Shown here: positions 25,151 through 34,991 of the stretch, one piece after another
How positions within the stretch are numbered: position 1 is the first letter of the stretch
How the letters are laid out: every line of letters starts with the position of its first letter
Assembly: GCF_025452195.1 (NCBI RefSeq)
Contig: NZ_CP104973.1
Coordinates: forward strand, 3,641,001-3,705,000
Direction of reading: 5' to 3'
Origin: Phyllobacterium zundukense
Lineage (GTDB): Bacteria > Pseudomonadota > Alphaproteobacteria > Rhizobiales > Rhizobiaceae
DNA length: 64,000 bases
Notes under the pieces: model-generated
Told to the model about the DNA's origin: nothing
Databases searched by the model: none
Seen by the model: the letters and a program-made list of their open reading frames with translations, nothing else
Program-made: the position numbers and the translations under genes

Positions 25151-26167
25151 ATGCGGAGCATGACGAGAGAGAACAAGCTATCGTGGATAAGACTTGCCGC
25201 CGTATTGATACCGGTGATGTTTTCGGTACCGCTGGTGCTGGGATTTTTCGGCGCGGCGCATCCGCTGTTCGATTCCTTTGCACATTTCCGCATGCATCTT
25301 GCGGTGCTGATGGCAGTATCGGCCATTCCAGCCCTTGTTCTTGGACTGTGGCGAGAAGGTTTGATGGCAATGGTGTTGGCACTGACCGCGCTTGGTACAG
25401 TGCTTGTTCCCTCCCCGGCACCTTCCGCAGAGGCTGAAACAGCCCAGCCGGAATACAAACTGATGCAGCTCAACCTGCGCTATGACAATCGTCACCAAGC
25501 TGACGTCCTTCGCTTGATCGCGCAAGAAGCCCCCGATGTCATCACTTTGCAGGAAGTATCCACTGCGTGGCGCCCAAAACTGAAAGCGATCGAAGCACGC
25601 TATCCCTATAATCTTTACTGCCCCAACCGCAGTCACATTGGCGGCGTTGCAATCCTCTCCCGCCGCCCATTCGCCCTAGGTACCACGCCGCAATGCGTCG
25701 ACAGTCTGATCGGTCTCGCACGCATCGATTTCGGCGGGCGCAGCGCCATTGTCACCGCCATCCACCTCGACTGGCCTTGGCCCTATGGCCAAGCAGGCAA
25801 CGTTGAGACGATCGCCCCCTATTTCGAGAAGCTACAAGGTCCAATGATAATCGCCGGTGATTTCAACGCAGTGTCCTGGAGCCAGACACTAAAAACCATC
25901 AGCGAAGCAAGTAAGACATCTTCAGCCGAAGGGTTACGCCCGAGCTGGCTCGTCAACGGTACATTCGCGCATGTGGCGCGCTGGGTTGGCTTGCCGATCG
26001 ATCATATCCTTGTTTCCGACCGAATTATCCAAACGCGAGTCGAAACACTGCAACCTGCCGGCTCGGATCATTTGCCGTTGCTGCTACGCTTTTCAATCAG
26101 CGGCGTTGATGACAATAGCGGTCCGGATCAGCAAACTGTGTTAAGGCAAGGCAATCACATATTCTGA
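25151..26167 (+). CDS. membrane-anchored endonuclease/exonuclease/phosphatase-family protein
   Basis: About 338 residues from ATG 25151 (ATG 25160 is the alternative); residues upstream in the open frame are not gene-like. Two or three hydrophobic segments at the N-terminus (IRLAAVLIPVMFSVPLVLGF, MHLAVLMAVSAIPALVLGLW, and MAMVLALTALGTVLV) precede an EEP catalytic domain with MQLNLRYDN, VITLQEVS, HLDWPW, IIAGDFNAVSW, IDHILVS and SDHLPLLL, the metal and phosphate-binding set. Family members cleave phosphodiesters in nucleic acids or lipids; this one would act at the outer face of the membrane. It overlaps the convergent ETF-QO gene by 13 bp. Confidence 0.82.
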   Translation: MRSMTRENKLSWIRLAAVLIPVMFSVPLVLGFFGAAHPLFDSFAHFRMHLAVLMAVSAIPALVLGLWREGLMAMVLALTALGTVLVPSPAPSAEAETAQPEYKLMQLNLRYDNRHQADVLRLIAQEAPDVITLQEVSTAWRPKLKAIEARYPYNLYCPNRSHIGGVAILSRRPFALGTTPQCVDSLIGLARIDFGGRSAIVTAIHLDWPWPYGQAGNVETIAPYFEKLQGPMIIAGDFNAVSWSQTLKTISEASKTSSAEGLRPSWLVNGTFAHVARWVGLPIDHILVSDRIIQTRVETLQPAGSDHLPLLLRFSISGVDDNSGPDQQTVLRQGNHIF

Positions 26168-27822
26168 TACACCGGGCCTTCGCCGCCCTGTGGTGGCACC
26201 CAGTTGATGTTCTGGTTAGGATCCTTGATATCGCATGTCTTGCAGTGCACGCAGTTCTGCGCGTTGATCACGAATTTCGGACCGTTTGCCTCCTCGACCC
26301 ACTCGTAGACACCGGCCGGGCAGTAACGTGCCGAAGGCCCGGCATAGACTTCGAGTTCGGAGCTTTTCTGCAGGCCCATGTCGTTGACGATGAGGTGTAC
26401 CGGCTCGTTTTCCTCATGATTGGTGTTCGACAGGAACACCGAGGACAGGCGGTCGAAGGTCAGGACACCATCGGGCTTTGGATAGGCGATTGGCGTGTAT
26501 TTGCTTGCAGGTTCGAGTGAGGCCGCATCGGACTTGCCATGTTTCCACGTGCCGAAGGGTGACCAGCCGCCAAAGATCGTGTTGAGCCACATATCGAGAC
26601 CGCCGAGCATGACGCCACCGATTGTGCCAAGCTTCGACCACATGGGCTTGACGTTACGCACCCGCTTCAAATCCTTGCCGATCTCACTTGAGCGCCAGGT
26701 ATTCTCATAGGCAATCAACTCATCATTGGCCCGCCCGGCAGCGATCGCTTCCGCCACATGTTCGGCGGCCAGCATGCCGGAGAGCATGGCATTGTGCGAA
26801 CCCTTGATACGCGGCACATTGACGAAACCGGCCGAACAGCCGAGCAGCGCGCCTCCGGGGAAGGACAGCTTCGGTACCGATTGCCAACCGCCTTCAGTGA
26901 TTGCGCGCGCACCATAGCCGAGGCGCTTGCCGCCCTCGAAGAGGCCCCGGATGGACGGATGGGTCTTGAAGCGCTGGAACTCCTCGAATGGCGCAAGATA
27001 GGGATTCTTGTAGTTGAGGTGCATGACGAAGCCCACAGCGACCGTGTTGTCCTCGAGATGGTAGAGGAATGACCCTCCGCCCGTCTTCATGTCCAGTGGC
27101 CATCCAAAGGAATGCTGCACGAGGCCGAGCTTGTGCTTTGCCGGATCAACCTGCCACAACTCCTTCAATCCGATACCGAATTTGGCCGGCTCCTTACCTT
27201 CATCGAGCTTGAATTTGTTGATCAATTGCTTGGCAAGCGAACCACGCGCACCTTCCGCGATCAGGATATACTTTCCAAGCAGCGCCATGCCCCGCGTATA
27301 GGCTGGTCCGGGACTGCCATCCTTCTCGATGCCCATGTCACCGGTGGCAACACCGATAACAGCGCCATTGCCGTCGTAAAGCACTTCCGAACCGGCAAAG
27401 CCCGGGTAGATTTCTACGCCCAGTTCTTCTGCCTTGGTCCCGAGCCAACGGCAGACATTGCCCAGCGAGACAATGAAATTGCCATGATTGTTCATCAAAG
27501 GTGGCATTGCGAAATTCGGGAGACGCAGCGAGCCGGAATGCCCGAGAACCAGGAAATGATCGGCCGTAACCGGCGTCTTGAAGGGATGCCCTTCTTCGTC
27601 GCGCCAGCCCGGCAGGAGCTTGTCGACGCCGATCGGGTCGACCACGGCGCCTGAAAGGATGTGCGCACCGACTTCGCCGCCCTTTTCCAGGACCACAACC
27701 GACAATTCCGGATTGATCTGCTTGAGCTTGATCGCTGCGGATAGACCAGCCGGCCCTCCTCCAACTATGACGACATCAAACTCCATGCTCTCGCGCTCTG
27801 GAAGTTCGGTTACCTCGCTCAT
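26155..27822 (-). CDS. electron transfer flavoprotein-ubiquinone oxidoreductase
   Basis: 555 residues from ATG 27822 after GGAGGATTGC. It moves electrons from reduced ETF to ubiquinone at the inner membrane. An N-terminal FAD-binding motif VVIVGGGPAGLSAAIKLKQ is followed by GAHILSGAVVDP, the membrane-associated region, and a C-terminal 4Fe-4S domain with ARYCPAGVYEW and NAQNCVHCKTCDIKDP. It accepts electrons derived from acyl-CoA dehydrogenases such as Ivd at 12.5 kb. The etfAB genes are not in this window. Confidence 0.95.
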   Translation of the reverse strand: MSEVTELPERESMEFDVVIVGGGPAGLSAAIKLKQINPELSVVVLEKGGEVGAHILSGAVVDPIGVDKLLPGWRDEEGHPFKTPVTADHFLVLGHSGSLRLPNFAMPPLMNNHGNFIVSLGNVCRWLGTKAEELGVEIYPGFAGSEVLYDGNGAVIGVATGDMGIEKDGSPGPAYTRGMALLGKYILIAEGARGSLAKQLINKFKLDEGKEPAKFGIGLKELWQVDPAKHKLGLVQHSFGWPLDMKTGGGSFLYHLEDNTVAVGFVMHLNYKNPYLAPFEEFQRFKTHPSIRGLFEGGKRLGYGARAITEGGWQSVPKLSFPGGALLGCSAGFVNVPRIKGSHNAMLSGMLAAEHVAEAIAAGRANDELIAYENTWRSSEIGKDLKRVRNVKPMWSKLGTIGGVMLGGLDMWLNTIFGGWSPFGTWKHGKSDAASLEPASKYTPIAYPKPDGVLTFDRLSSVFLSNTNHEENEPVHLIVNDMGLQKSSELEVYAGPSARYCPAGVYEWVEEANGPKFVINAQNCVHCKTCDIKDPNQNINWVPPQGGEGPVYQNM

Positions 27823-28079
27823 GCAATCCTCCTAAGAATCATTCCCGCAAGCACTTTTGTGCAGTATTTTCCCGATTTGTAGCGCAACAATAGCCATATG
27901 ACACAGACAGTCATGCATTCCAGATGCGGCCAATTGCCCTCATTTCACGACGGTTGGCGGAATCTAAATTACTTTAACGTAAACGTCAATATTTTGCACT
28001 TTCATAGAGTGTTTGCACAGGATGCGGTTTCAGTCATAATTCAGCTTATTGTCTCGCATGCCAACCGATGGGAGACCTG

Positions 28080-28691
28080 ATGAAACGAAACCGCACGGAC
28101 TGGATGCTGCGTGGCATGATGGTCATCTGCATGCTTTTCGTCGGTTACGTTCCAAAAGGATCGGCACAAGAAGATCCGCGGCTCTGGACTGCCGGCCCTT
28201 ACTCATTTTCCGATGAGCTTGGCGGCTTCATCATTCGGTCCATCAGTGGCACGGGAACCATGCAGGATCCAATCATCCTCACGGAAGAGTTCCCCTCGGT
28301 AACGCCAACCACACTCATCATTCGCACCGAAAAAATAGCGCAGCTTAACCCAAGCGAGGATGCCGGGATTCTATTCTATCTACGTGTTCGGGCCACTAAC
28401 AGCAGCGGTCATCCCTGGGTCGAGTTCGAGTTTGAACTGCAGGAACAGCTTAACGTGCCAAGCGATTATGGCGATGGTCTTTCCTTCTACCAGCCAGGTG
28501 ACAAGAGGGGCATGATCAAATCGACCGGTTACGGCACTTTCAGCGACGATTTCGAGCCCTATGATCGTATGGTGTTTCGGGATGGCAAGATCGATCCCGG
28601 CTTTGGTGCGAGCTTTGATTTTCCTATTGCTGATTTCACACCCAAACGCGTGTTTTATCTGGTGCAGGAGCCACGCATTCCTTCCTCCTGA
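28080..28691 (+). CDS. exported protein of unknown function
   Basis: 203 residues from ATG 28080, ten bases after GGGAG. There is an N-terminal signal peptide (MLRGMMVICMLFVGYVPKGS, cleavage near GSAQ). The mature chain is polar and beta-rich, with repeats of hydrophobic strands (GGFIIRSISGTGTMQDPIIL, WVEFEFELQEQL, RVFYLVQEPRIP) and only the signal peptide as a hydrophobic helix. Similar periplasmic proteins occur in Rhizobiales without a role. It precedes the uracil-DNA glycosylase gene by about 50 bp on the same strand. Confidence 0.7.
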   Translation: MKRNRTDWMLRGMMVICMLFVGYVPKGSAQEDPRLWTAGPYSFSDELGGFIIRSISGTGTMQDPIILTEEFPSVTPTTLIIRTEKIAQLNPSEDAGILFYLRVRATNSSGHPWVEFEFELQEQLNVPSDYGDGLSFYQPGDKRGMIKSTGYGTFSDDFEPYDRMVFRDGKIDPGFGASFDFPIADFTPKRVFYLVQEPRIPSS

Positions 28692-28742
28692 CCTTGCAAT
28701 TGTGCCGGCAATTTGCGACTTCAGAGACAAAAGGATTATCGC

Positions 28743-29570
28743 TTGACCAATTTGCGCGAACTGCTGCATTTCTATGCCGAGGCCGGCGTCGATACGCCGC
28801 TCGAAGATGCGCCGGTCGACCGCTTCTCCCAAATCGAGGCAAAGCGTGTTGCAGCTCCGCCGGCGCAGGCCGCGCGACCTTCCCAGCAGCAGCGACCTGA
28901 ACAACCCGCAGTTAGCCAACCGGCTCCGTCCATCCTCAGCAAGGCCTCTGTCCCGGACGATGCCAAAATTGCGATGGCGCGGCAGATGGCTTCAAGTGCA
29001 GCTACGCTGGAGGAATTGCGCGAGCAGCTCGCCGCGTTCGACGGCTGCAACTTGAAATTCACTGCGAAGAATCTGGTGTTTGCGGACGGCAACCCCGCTG
29101 CGCCCATCATGTTCGTAGGCGAAGCACCGGGGCGCGAGGAGGATCTTGAAGGTGTGCCGTTCATCGGCCGTTCGGGGCAACTCCTCGACCGCATGTTTGC
29201 GGCCATCGGCCTCGACCGGACGAGTGTTTATATCGCCAATACCATTCCATGGCGTCCGCCTGGCAACCGCACGCCAACGCCGCTTGAAACGGAGATTTGC
29301 CGGCCATTCTTCGAGCGCCAGATTGAACTCACCAATCCAAGGCTCCTCGTCGCGCTTGGTGGCCCGGCCGCCAAAGCGCTTACCAATGCGACGGAAGGTA
29401 TTTTGCGCCTGCGCGGAAACTGGAAAGCGCATCTGACCGCGTCCGGCGTCCAGATACCGGTAATGCCGACACTGCATCCTGCTTATCTTTTGCGAAATCC
29501 TGCCCAAAAGCGCTTCGCCTGGCGCGATTTCGTCAGCGTTAAAATGCGGTTGCGCGCGTTGACCGACTAG
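28743..29570 (+). CDS. family 4-type uracil-DNA glycosylase
   Basis: 275 residues from TTG 28743 with AAGGA upstream. It excises uracil from DNA. After a low-complexity linker (about 40-85) the glycosylase domain shows MFVGEAPGREEDLEGVPFIG with GRSGQLLDRM, NTIPWRPPGNRTPTP and MPTLHPAYLLRNP. Family 4 enzymes normally hold a 4Fe-4S cluster with four cysteines. Here only two remain (in FDGCNL and ETEICRP); the first position is Phe and the third is Trp (IPWRPP). The cluster is therefore probably absent or altered. The catalytic motifs look intact. Confidence 0.88.
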   Translation: MTNLRELLHFYAEAGVDTPLEDAPVDRFSQIEAKRVAAPPAQAARPSQQQRPEQPAVSQPAPSILSKASVPDDAKIAMARQMASSAATLEELREQLAAFDGCNLKFTAKNLVFADGNPAAPIMFVGEAPGREEDLEGVPFIGRSGQLLDRMFAAIGLDRTSVYIANTIPWRPPGNRTPTPLETEICRPFFERQIELTNPRLLVALGGPAAKALTNATEGILRLRGNWKAHLTASGVQIPVMPTLHPAYLLRNPAQKRFAWRDFVSVKMRLRALTD

Positions 29571-29663
29571 ATTGGCGCAAAACTGGAACGGCCGTGTCGT
29601 TATTTCAGGCTCGCGGGCCCGTCCAAGCCTGTAGTTTCGGAAACTGAAACGCAGGATACATAT

Positions 29664-30911
29664 ATGTTTCGCCAGCTCTTGCCGATCGCGGCATTATTGA
29701 CCAGCACGTTTCTGATGCTGACAGCAGGGGGCCTGGCGGGAATCCTGCTCCCCTTGCGCGCGGGCATGGAAGGCTGGTCGCCAACCACCGTGGGCTGGCT
29801 TGGAACCGGCTACGCACTGGCATTCACCGGCGGCTGCATCATCGTTCCGCGTCTCGTGCGGCGCGTCGGTCATGTGCGTGTTTTTGCCGTGCTCTTGACG
29901 CTCCTCAGCATGTCGATGCTGATGCACGGTCTGATCATCGATCCCTGGGCCTGGACGCTGTTTCGGGCGCTGGCAGGTTTCTCGCTGGCGGGAAGTTACA
30001 TGGTGATCGAAAGCTGGCTGAACGAGCGCGTCACCAATTCGACACGCGGCATGGTGTTTTCGATCTACATGATCGTTTCCATGCTCGGACTTCTCGTTGG
30101 CCAGTATATTTTGCCGTTCGGCGATCCCGCAACACAGGCTTTGTTCATGATCGGGGCGTTGATTTATGCTGGCGCTCTGGTGCCCACAGGTCTTTCAAAT
30201 GCACAATCTCCACGTCCGCTGACGCAGGTATCGCTGGACCTTCCCGGACTTTACCGGAAGTCACCTGCTGCGTTGATTGGCTCGCTGCTTGCGGGGATCA
30301 TCGCCGGCGCATGGAACTTTCTCGCGGCGATTTATGGCCGCGAGATCGGGCTGTCTACTTTCGGCATTGCGACGATGATCGCGAGTTCGATGATCGGTGG
30401 AGCAATTTTCCAATATCCCATTGGCCGCATGTCGGATTTCGTCGACAGGCGCTATGTGATGGTCGTGGCCGGGATCGGAGGTGTCGCGATATCGCTGACG
30501 ATGATCATGGTCCAGCCCACCACGCCGTGGGTGGTCTACACTTTGATGTTTGTTTTCGGGACAGTGCTGTTTCCGATCTATTCGCTCAATGTGGCGCATG
30601 CCAACGACTTCGCCGAGCCCAGTGAGTTCGTCAAGATTTCCAGTGGCCTGCTCATAGTTTATGGCGTCGGCAGCATGATCGGCCCGCAGATCGCCGGGCG
30701 GTTGATGGACCTGAATGGCCCCTCGGGTTTCTTTGTCACGATGGCAATCAGCTATGCGGCCTATGGCTCCTATGCGTTCTGGCGCAGCCTTCGACGTGCG
30801 TCGCAAGCTCCTTCAGAGCGTCCCGATTTCGCCATTCGCCCGCATGACCGGCCGCAGACGCCGGAGACTTTCCAGTTGCACCCGCTGAGCGAGGCGGCCC
30901 AGGAAGAGTAG
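29664..30911 (+). CDS. MFS transporter
   Basis: 415 residues with about twelve membrane helices in two halves. The loop after helix 2 reads GCIIVPRLVRRVGHVRVF, a degenerate MFS signature A, and the equivalent in the second half is YPIGRMSDFVDRRYVM, which matches signature A well. The C-terminus is a soluble basic and proline-rich tail. The subgroup resembles YcaD/UMF-type exporters with unknown cargo. It converges on the DMT transporter gene with 2 bp between stops. Confidence 0.88.
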   Translation: MFRQLLPIAALLTSTFLMLTAGGLAGILLPLRAGMEGWSPTTVGWLGTGYALAFTGGCIIVPRLVRRVGHVRVFAVLLTLLSMSMLMHGLIIDPWAWTLFRALAGFSLAGSYMVIESWLNERVTNSTRGMVFSIYMIVSMLGLLVGQYILPFGDPATQALFMIGALIYAGALVPTGLSNAQSPRPLTQVSLDLPGLYRKSPAALIGSLLAGIIAGAWNFLAAIYGREIGLSTFGIATMIASSMIGGAIFQYPIGRMSDFVDRRYVMVVAGIGGVAISLTMIMVQPTTPWVVYTLMFVFGTVLFPIYSLNVAHANDFAEPSEFVKISSGLLIVYGVGSMIGPQIAGRLMDLNGPSGFFVTMAISYAAYGSYAFWRSLRRASQAPSERPDFAIRPHDRPQTPETFQLHPLSEAAQEE

Positions 30912-30913
30912 GG

Positions 30914-31897
30914 TCATCCCTGCGGCGTCGAGACCTTGCGAGCGCGAGCCCGGGCGAGGCCGAGCCGATGCTCGCGATATATGATGAAGATGCCAGCGCT
31001 GATGACTATTGCTGCCCCGGTAATCATCTCCGCTGTAGGGATGTCACCGAAGAGCAGATAGCCGAGGGCGAGGCCCAGCAACATGGACGTATATTCGAAT
31101 GGAGCGATCGCCGACATGTCGGCGTGGCGGTAGCTTTCGGTCAGCAGAATTTGCGCGACGCCGCCTGCAATTCCAGCGAGAATCAGACATGTCGCTTGAA
31201 AGGCAGTCGGCCAGACCCAGCCGAACGGAAGGCTGACCAGCGCAATAACGCTCGAGGCGATGGAAAAGTAAACAACGATGGTAGGCGTGCGCTCCGTCTG
31301 CACCAGCTTGCGCACGAGCAGCATGGCGATAGCAGCAAGTCCTGCACCGCCCAATGTCGCCAACGCGCCGACAGCCTGATCCGCACCAAACTCTGTTTCC
31401 CCGGTAAAGAACGACATGCGCGGCCAAAGGATGATGACGACGCCGACGAGACCGAAGCACACTGCCGACCAGCGATAGAGCCGCACGGTTTCGCGCAGGA
31501 AAATTGCACTGCAGACGACGGTCAGCAGCGGCGTTGCATAACTGATTGCGATAGACTCGGGCAAAGGAAGCTTGGTCAGACCATAAAAGCTGAGACTCAT
31601 GGCGCTGACGCCGACGAAGCCGCGCCAGAAATGGCCGAAGGGCTCGCTGGTTTTGAACGCCACAGCCATCTGCCCCTGCCATGCAATGAAGGCAATGACC
31701 GGAAAAATCGCGAAGAAGGAGCGGAAGAATACCAGCTGACCAGCAGGAATACCGTCCGATGCTTTCAAGAGGCTCGACATGCAGACGAACACGCAGACTG
31801 AAGCGACCTTGAGACCAATTCCCAGCATGACATTGGTGCTGCGCGCACGATCTGCGACAAGTGGTTCACCATCTCGCGGGTGAACGATAGTGGACAC
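30914..31897 (-). CDS. EamA/DMT-superfamily transporter
   Basis: 327 residues from GTG 31897 after GAGGAATTCC; the extra 34 residues of the longer frame are not membrane-protein-like. Ten membrane helices in two EamA repeats: the first contains KASDGIPAGQLVFFRSFFAI and LTKLPLPESIAISYATPLL, the second ESYRHADMSAIAPFEYTSML and LLFGDIPTAEMITGAAIVI. Proteins of this type export or import metabolites such as amino acids or nucleotide precursors. The specific substrate cannot be read. Confidence 0.87.
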   Translation of the reverse strand: MSTIVHPRDGEPLVADRARSTNVMLGIGLKVASVCVFVCMSSLLKASDGIPAGQLVFFRSFFAIFPVIAFIAWQGQMAVAFKTSEPFGHFWRGFVGVSAMSLSFYGLTKLPLPESIAISYATPLLTVVCSAIFLRETVRLYRWSAVCFGLVGVVIILWPRMSFFTGETEFGADQAVGALATLGGAGLAAIAMLLVRKLVQTERTPTIVVYFSIASSVIALVSLPFGWVWPTAFQATCLILAGIAGGVAQILLTESYRHADMSAIAPFEYTSMLLGLALGYLLFGDIPTAEMITGAAIVISAGIFIIYREHRLGLARARARKVSTPQG

Positions 31898-32093
31898 GAC
31901 TGGAATTCCTCGAGGAGAGAGTTGTTGAAGCAGCGGTATGGAATTGTAAACTGATATATCTTTAGGATGGTTTAAGCGGCCACACCAGTGGGCAATCATT
32001 CACGTTGCGTTTGTGAACCAAACAAATCGGCATTTGTTGTGCCCCACAAGAAAGATCGATAGGGTCCCCGCCATCAATAAGGACAGTTAGACG

Positions 32094-34739
32094 ATGCGTA
32101 CCGATACCGGCCAGGTTTTTCATCTGGAAGATTACAAGCCCACCGATTTTCTCATTCCCGAAACCCACCTCGATTTCAGCCTCCATCCCGAGCGCACAAT
32201 CGTCAAATCCACACTGCAGATCGAGCGCAGGGAGGGTGTGGCCGCCGACGCTCCTCTCATTCTGGACGGCGATGACCTGAAGCTGGTCGATATCCGCCTC
32301 GACGGCGCCGTTCTTGGCGACAACGCCTACATAGCGACGCCAGATCGTCTCGAAATTCGCGGCTTGCCGGAAAATGGCGTTTTCACGCTCGAAATAACCA
32401 CGGAGATCGATCCGACCACCAATCGGCAATTGACCGGTCTGTATCGCTCGAGCGACGTTTATTGCACCCAGTGCGAGGCGGAAGGTTTTCGCCGCATCAC
32501 CTATTTCCTCGACCGGCCCGACATGCTCTCTGTCTACACGGTGCGTATCGAAGCCGAACGCAACGAAGCACCATTGCTACTGTCGAATGGTAACCCCAAA
32601 GATAAGGGCAAACTTACCAACGGCCGGCATTTTGCCGTCTGGCACGACCCGCATCCGAAGCCAGCCTATCTGTTCGCGCTCGTCGCCGGCGATCTTGGTG
32701 TGATCACTGATACCTTCACAACCGCTTCGGGACGTCATGTCGATCTCGGCATCTATGTCGAGCACGGCAAGGAGCCCCGCGCGCTTTATGCCATGGATGC
32801 GCTGAAGCGTTCAATGAAATGGGACGAGGATGTCTTCGGCCGTGAATATGATCTCGACGTGTTCAATGTTGTCGCGGTCTCGGATTTCAACATGGGCGCT
32901 ATGGAAAACAAGGGGCTCAACGTCTTTAACGACAAGTACGTGCTGGCCGATCCAGACACCGCGACCGATACGGACTACGCAGGGATCGAAGCGGTGATCG
33001 CTCACGAATATTTCCACAATTGGACAGGAAACAGAATCACTTGTCGCGACTGGTTCCAGCTTTGCCTGAAGGAAGGGCTGACCGTTTACCGCGACCATGA
33101 GTTTTCCGCCGACATGCGTTCGCGCGCCGTCAAACGCATCGCCGAAGTCAAAGGCCTCAAGGCGCATCAGTTCCCGGAGGATGCAGGGCCCCTCGCCCAT
33201 CCGGTGCGTCCGCGCCAGTTTCGCGAGATCAACAATTTCTACACCTCGACCGTCTACGAGAAAGGTTCGGAGGTGGTGCGCATGATCCGTACCATTCTCG
33301 GGCCGGAACTCTTCCGCAAGGGCATGGACCTCTATTTCGAGCGCCATGATGGCGACGCCGCGACCATCGAGGATTTCATCAAGGTCTTCGAGGATGCGTC
33401 GGGCGAAGATCTCAGCCAGTTTGCGCTCTGGTACGACCAGGCCGGGACGCCCAATCTCGCCATCACCTACGACTATGATCAGGCAACCAAGACCTTCGAG
33501 ATCGAGATCGAGCAGTCGCTGAAGCCGACACCGGGCCAAACTTCGAAAAAGCCGATGCACATCCCCGTGCAGTTTGCGCTGCTCGGTGCAAAAGGTCGTG
33601 AGCTTAAGCCGCGCTCGGCGAAGGGCGGTCTGGTCAAGGACGACGTCATTCATTTGCGCAAGCGCAAGGAGCGCTTCAGCTTTTCCGGTATCCCGGAACG
33701 GCCGGTCCCTTCACTGCTACGCGGCTTTTCGGCACCGGTGACGCTTACGAGCGAATTGACGCGGACAGATCTCGCTTTCCTCGCCCGCAACGACGGCGAC
33801 GAGGTAACGCGCTGGCAAGCCCTTACCCAACTGCTCAATGCCAAGCTGACGAGCAATGCCAAACGCGTCCGCGGCGGCAAGCCAGCCACGATCGAGAACT
33901 CGTCGATCAAACTCCTCGGCGAGATCGCCTTTAACGTAACGCTGGACGAGGCATTTCGGGCGTTATGCCTCAGTATACCGTCCGAAAGCGACATTGCGCG
34001 TGAACTTGGTGCGAATATTGACCCGGATGCTATTCTTGGCAGCCGTGATGCATTGATCAGCGCCGTAGCCGAAGCACATGCCGGGAAGTTCGCGCAAGCT
34101 TATGCCGAGCTCGCGCAGGTGGGCTCGTTCAAGCCGGACGCGGCCGGAGCAGGCCGCAGAGCGCTGCGCAACGTGCTGCTCGATTATCTGAGCGTCGCCG
34201 AGGGTAGTTCGAAGCGGGCTGCGGCGCAGTTCAAGAATGCCGACAATATGACAGATCGGGCGGCTGCGCTTGGTGTGCTCGTCCAGCGCTTTGGCGACAG
34301 CGATGCGACAAACCATGCGCTGCAGGCCTTCGAGGCACGTTTCGGCAATGATCCGCTGGTCATGGACAAATGGTTCGTGGTGCAGGCGATGCAGCCGGGA
34401 GATGGAGCGCTGGACAAGGTGCGCGAGTTGATGACCCACCAACTGTTCTCGCTCGACAATCCCAATCGCACCCGGGCCTTGATCGGCGCGTTTTCCAGCG
34501 GCAATCAGACGGGCTTCAATCGCGCCGACGGTGCGGGCTACAAGTTTTTTGCCGAGACAATCCTGACCATCGACAAAAAGAACCCGCAGCTTGCCGCGCG
34601 GCTTCTGACGGCGATGCGCTCGTGGCGATCGTTCGAACCAGTGCGGCGCGAACATGCGCGTGAATCGCTGGCGACCATCGCTAGAGAGACGGGACTTTCG
34701 GCCGATGTGCGGGATATCGTCGAGCGAACGCTGGCCTGA
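32094..34739 (+). CDS. pepN: aminopeptidase N (M1 metallopeptidase)
   Basis: 881 residues, the normal length for gammaproteobacterial-type PepN. AGGACAG precedes ATG 32094. The exopeptidase motif GAMENKGLNVFN and the zinc site HEYFH (304-308) with the third ligand in LKEGLTVYRD are present, and TYFLDRPDMLSVY and the C-terminal helical domain follow the family. It removes N-terminal residues from peptides in the cytoplasm. A strong hairpin follows and pleC is next on the same strand. Confidence 0.95.
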   Translation: MRTDTGQVFHLEDYKPTDFLIPETHLDFSLHPERTIVKSTLQIERREGVAADAPLILDGDDLKLVDIRLDGAVLGDNAYIATPDRLEIRGLPENGVFTLEITTEIDPTTNRQLTGLYRSSDVYCTQCEAEGFRRITYFLDRPDMLSVYTVRIEAERNEAPLLLSNGNPKDKGKLTNGRHFAVWHDPHPKPAYLFALVAGDLGVITDTFTTASGRHVDLGIYVEHGKEPRALYAMDALKRSMKWDEDVFGREYDLDVFNVVAVSDFNMGAMENKGLNVFNDKYVLADPDTATDTDYAGIEAVIAHEYFHNWTGNRITCRDWFQLCLKEGLTVYRDHEFSADMRSRAVKRIAEVKGLKAHQFPEDAGPLAHPVRPRQFREINNFYTSTVYEKGSEVVRMIRTILGPELFRKGMDLYFERHDGDAATIEDFIKVFEDASGEDLSQFALWYDQAGTPNLAITYDYDQATKTFEIEIEQSLKPTPGQTSKKPMHIPVQFALLGAKGRELKPRSAKGGLVKDDVIHLRKRKERFSFSGIPERPVPSLLRGFSAPVTLTSELTRTDLAFLARNDGDEVTRWQALTQLLNAKLTSNAKRVRGGKPATIENSSIKLLGEIAFNVTLDEAFRALCLSIPSESDIARELGANIDPDAILGSRDALISAVAEAHAGKFAQAYAELAQVGSFKPDAAGAGRRALRNVLLDYLSVAEGSSKRAAAQFKNADNMTDRAAALGVLVQRFGDSDATNHALQAFEARFGNDPLVMDKWFVVQAMQPGDGALDKVRELMTHQLFSLDNPNRTRALIGAFSSGNQTGFNRADGAGYKFFAETILTIDKKNPQLAARLLTAMRSWRSFEPVRREHARESLATIARETGLSADVRDIVERTLA

Positions 34740-34782
34740 GACGCCCGTCCGGAGGTTATCCACTGCCCTGTTTATTCATCAT

Positions 34783-34801
34783 CCTCGGGCATCGCCCGAG
34801 G
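34783..34801 (+). terminator. hairpin after pepN
   Basis: CCTCGGGC-ATC-GCCCGAGG, a perfect 8-bp GC-rich stem with a 3-base loop, 43 bp after the pepN stop. The following GGTATCTTG is only weakly T-rich, so termination may be partial. Confidence 0.6.
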
Positions 34802-34925
34802 GTATCTTGAGTCATTTCAAGGAGTTATGACTCGTCGTTTGATTGTAGTTTTGGCCCGCCATAAGTATTGATAAATATTTAACAAAGGGACTAGACACGC
34901 AGAATCAGTTTTGATTCACTACAGG

Positions 34926-34953
34926 TGCTTCGGATGTGCGGCGTGCCGAAGCA
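34926..34953 (+). promoter_or_regulatory. hairpin in the presumed pleC leader
   Basis: TGCTTCGG and CCGAAGCA form a perfect 8-bp stem with a 12-base loop, 38 bp before the kinase ATG. It may shape the leader or be a regulator site. Upstream, the AT-rich TAAATATTTAAC includes one TTAA half-site, not a full CtrA box. Confidence 0.35.
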
Positions 34954-34991
34954 AATCACTGATTACAAAGGTAAAATGAGGGGGCCAGTCG

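Noticed and set aside
32811..33653. 280-codon minus-strand frame opposite pepN
   Set aside because: Shadow of a high-GC gene; the plus-strand product has the full M1 peptidase motif set.
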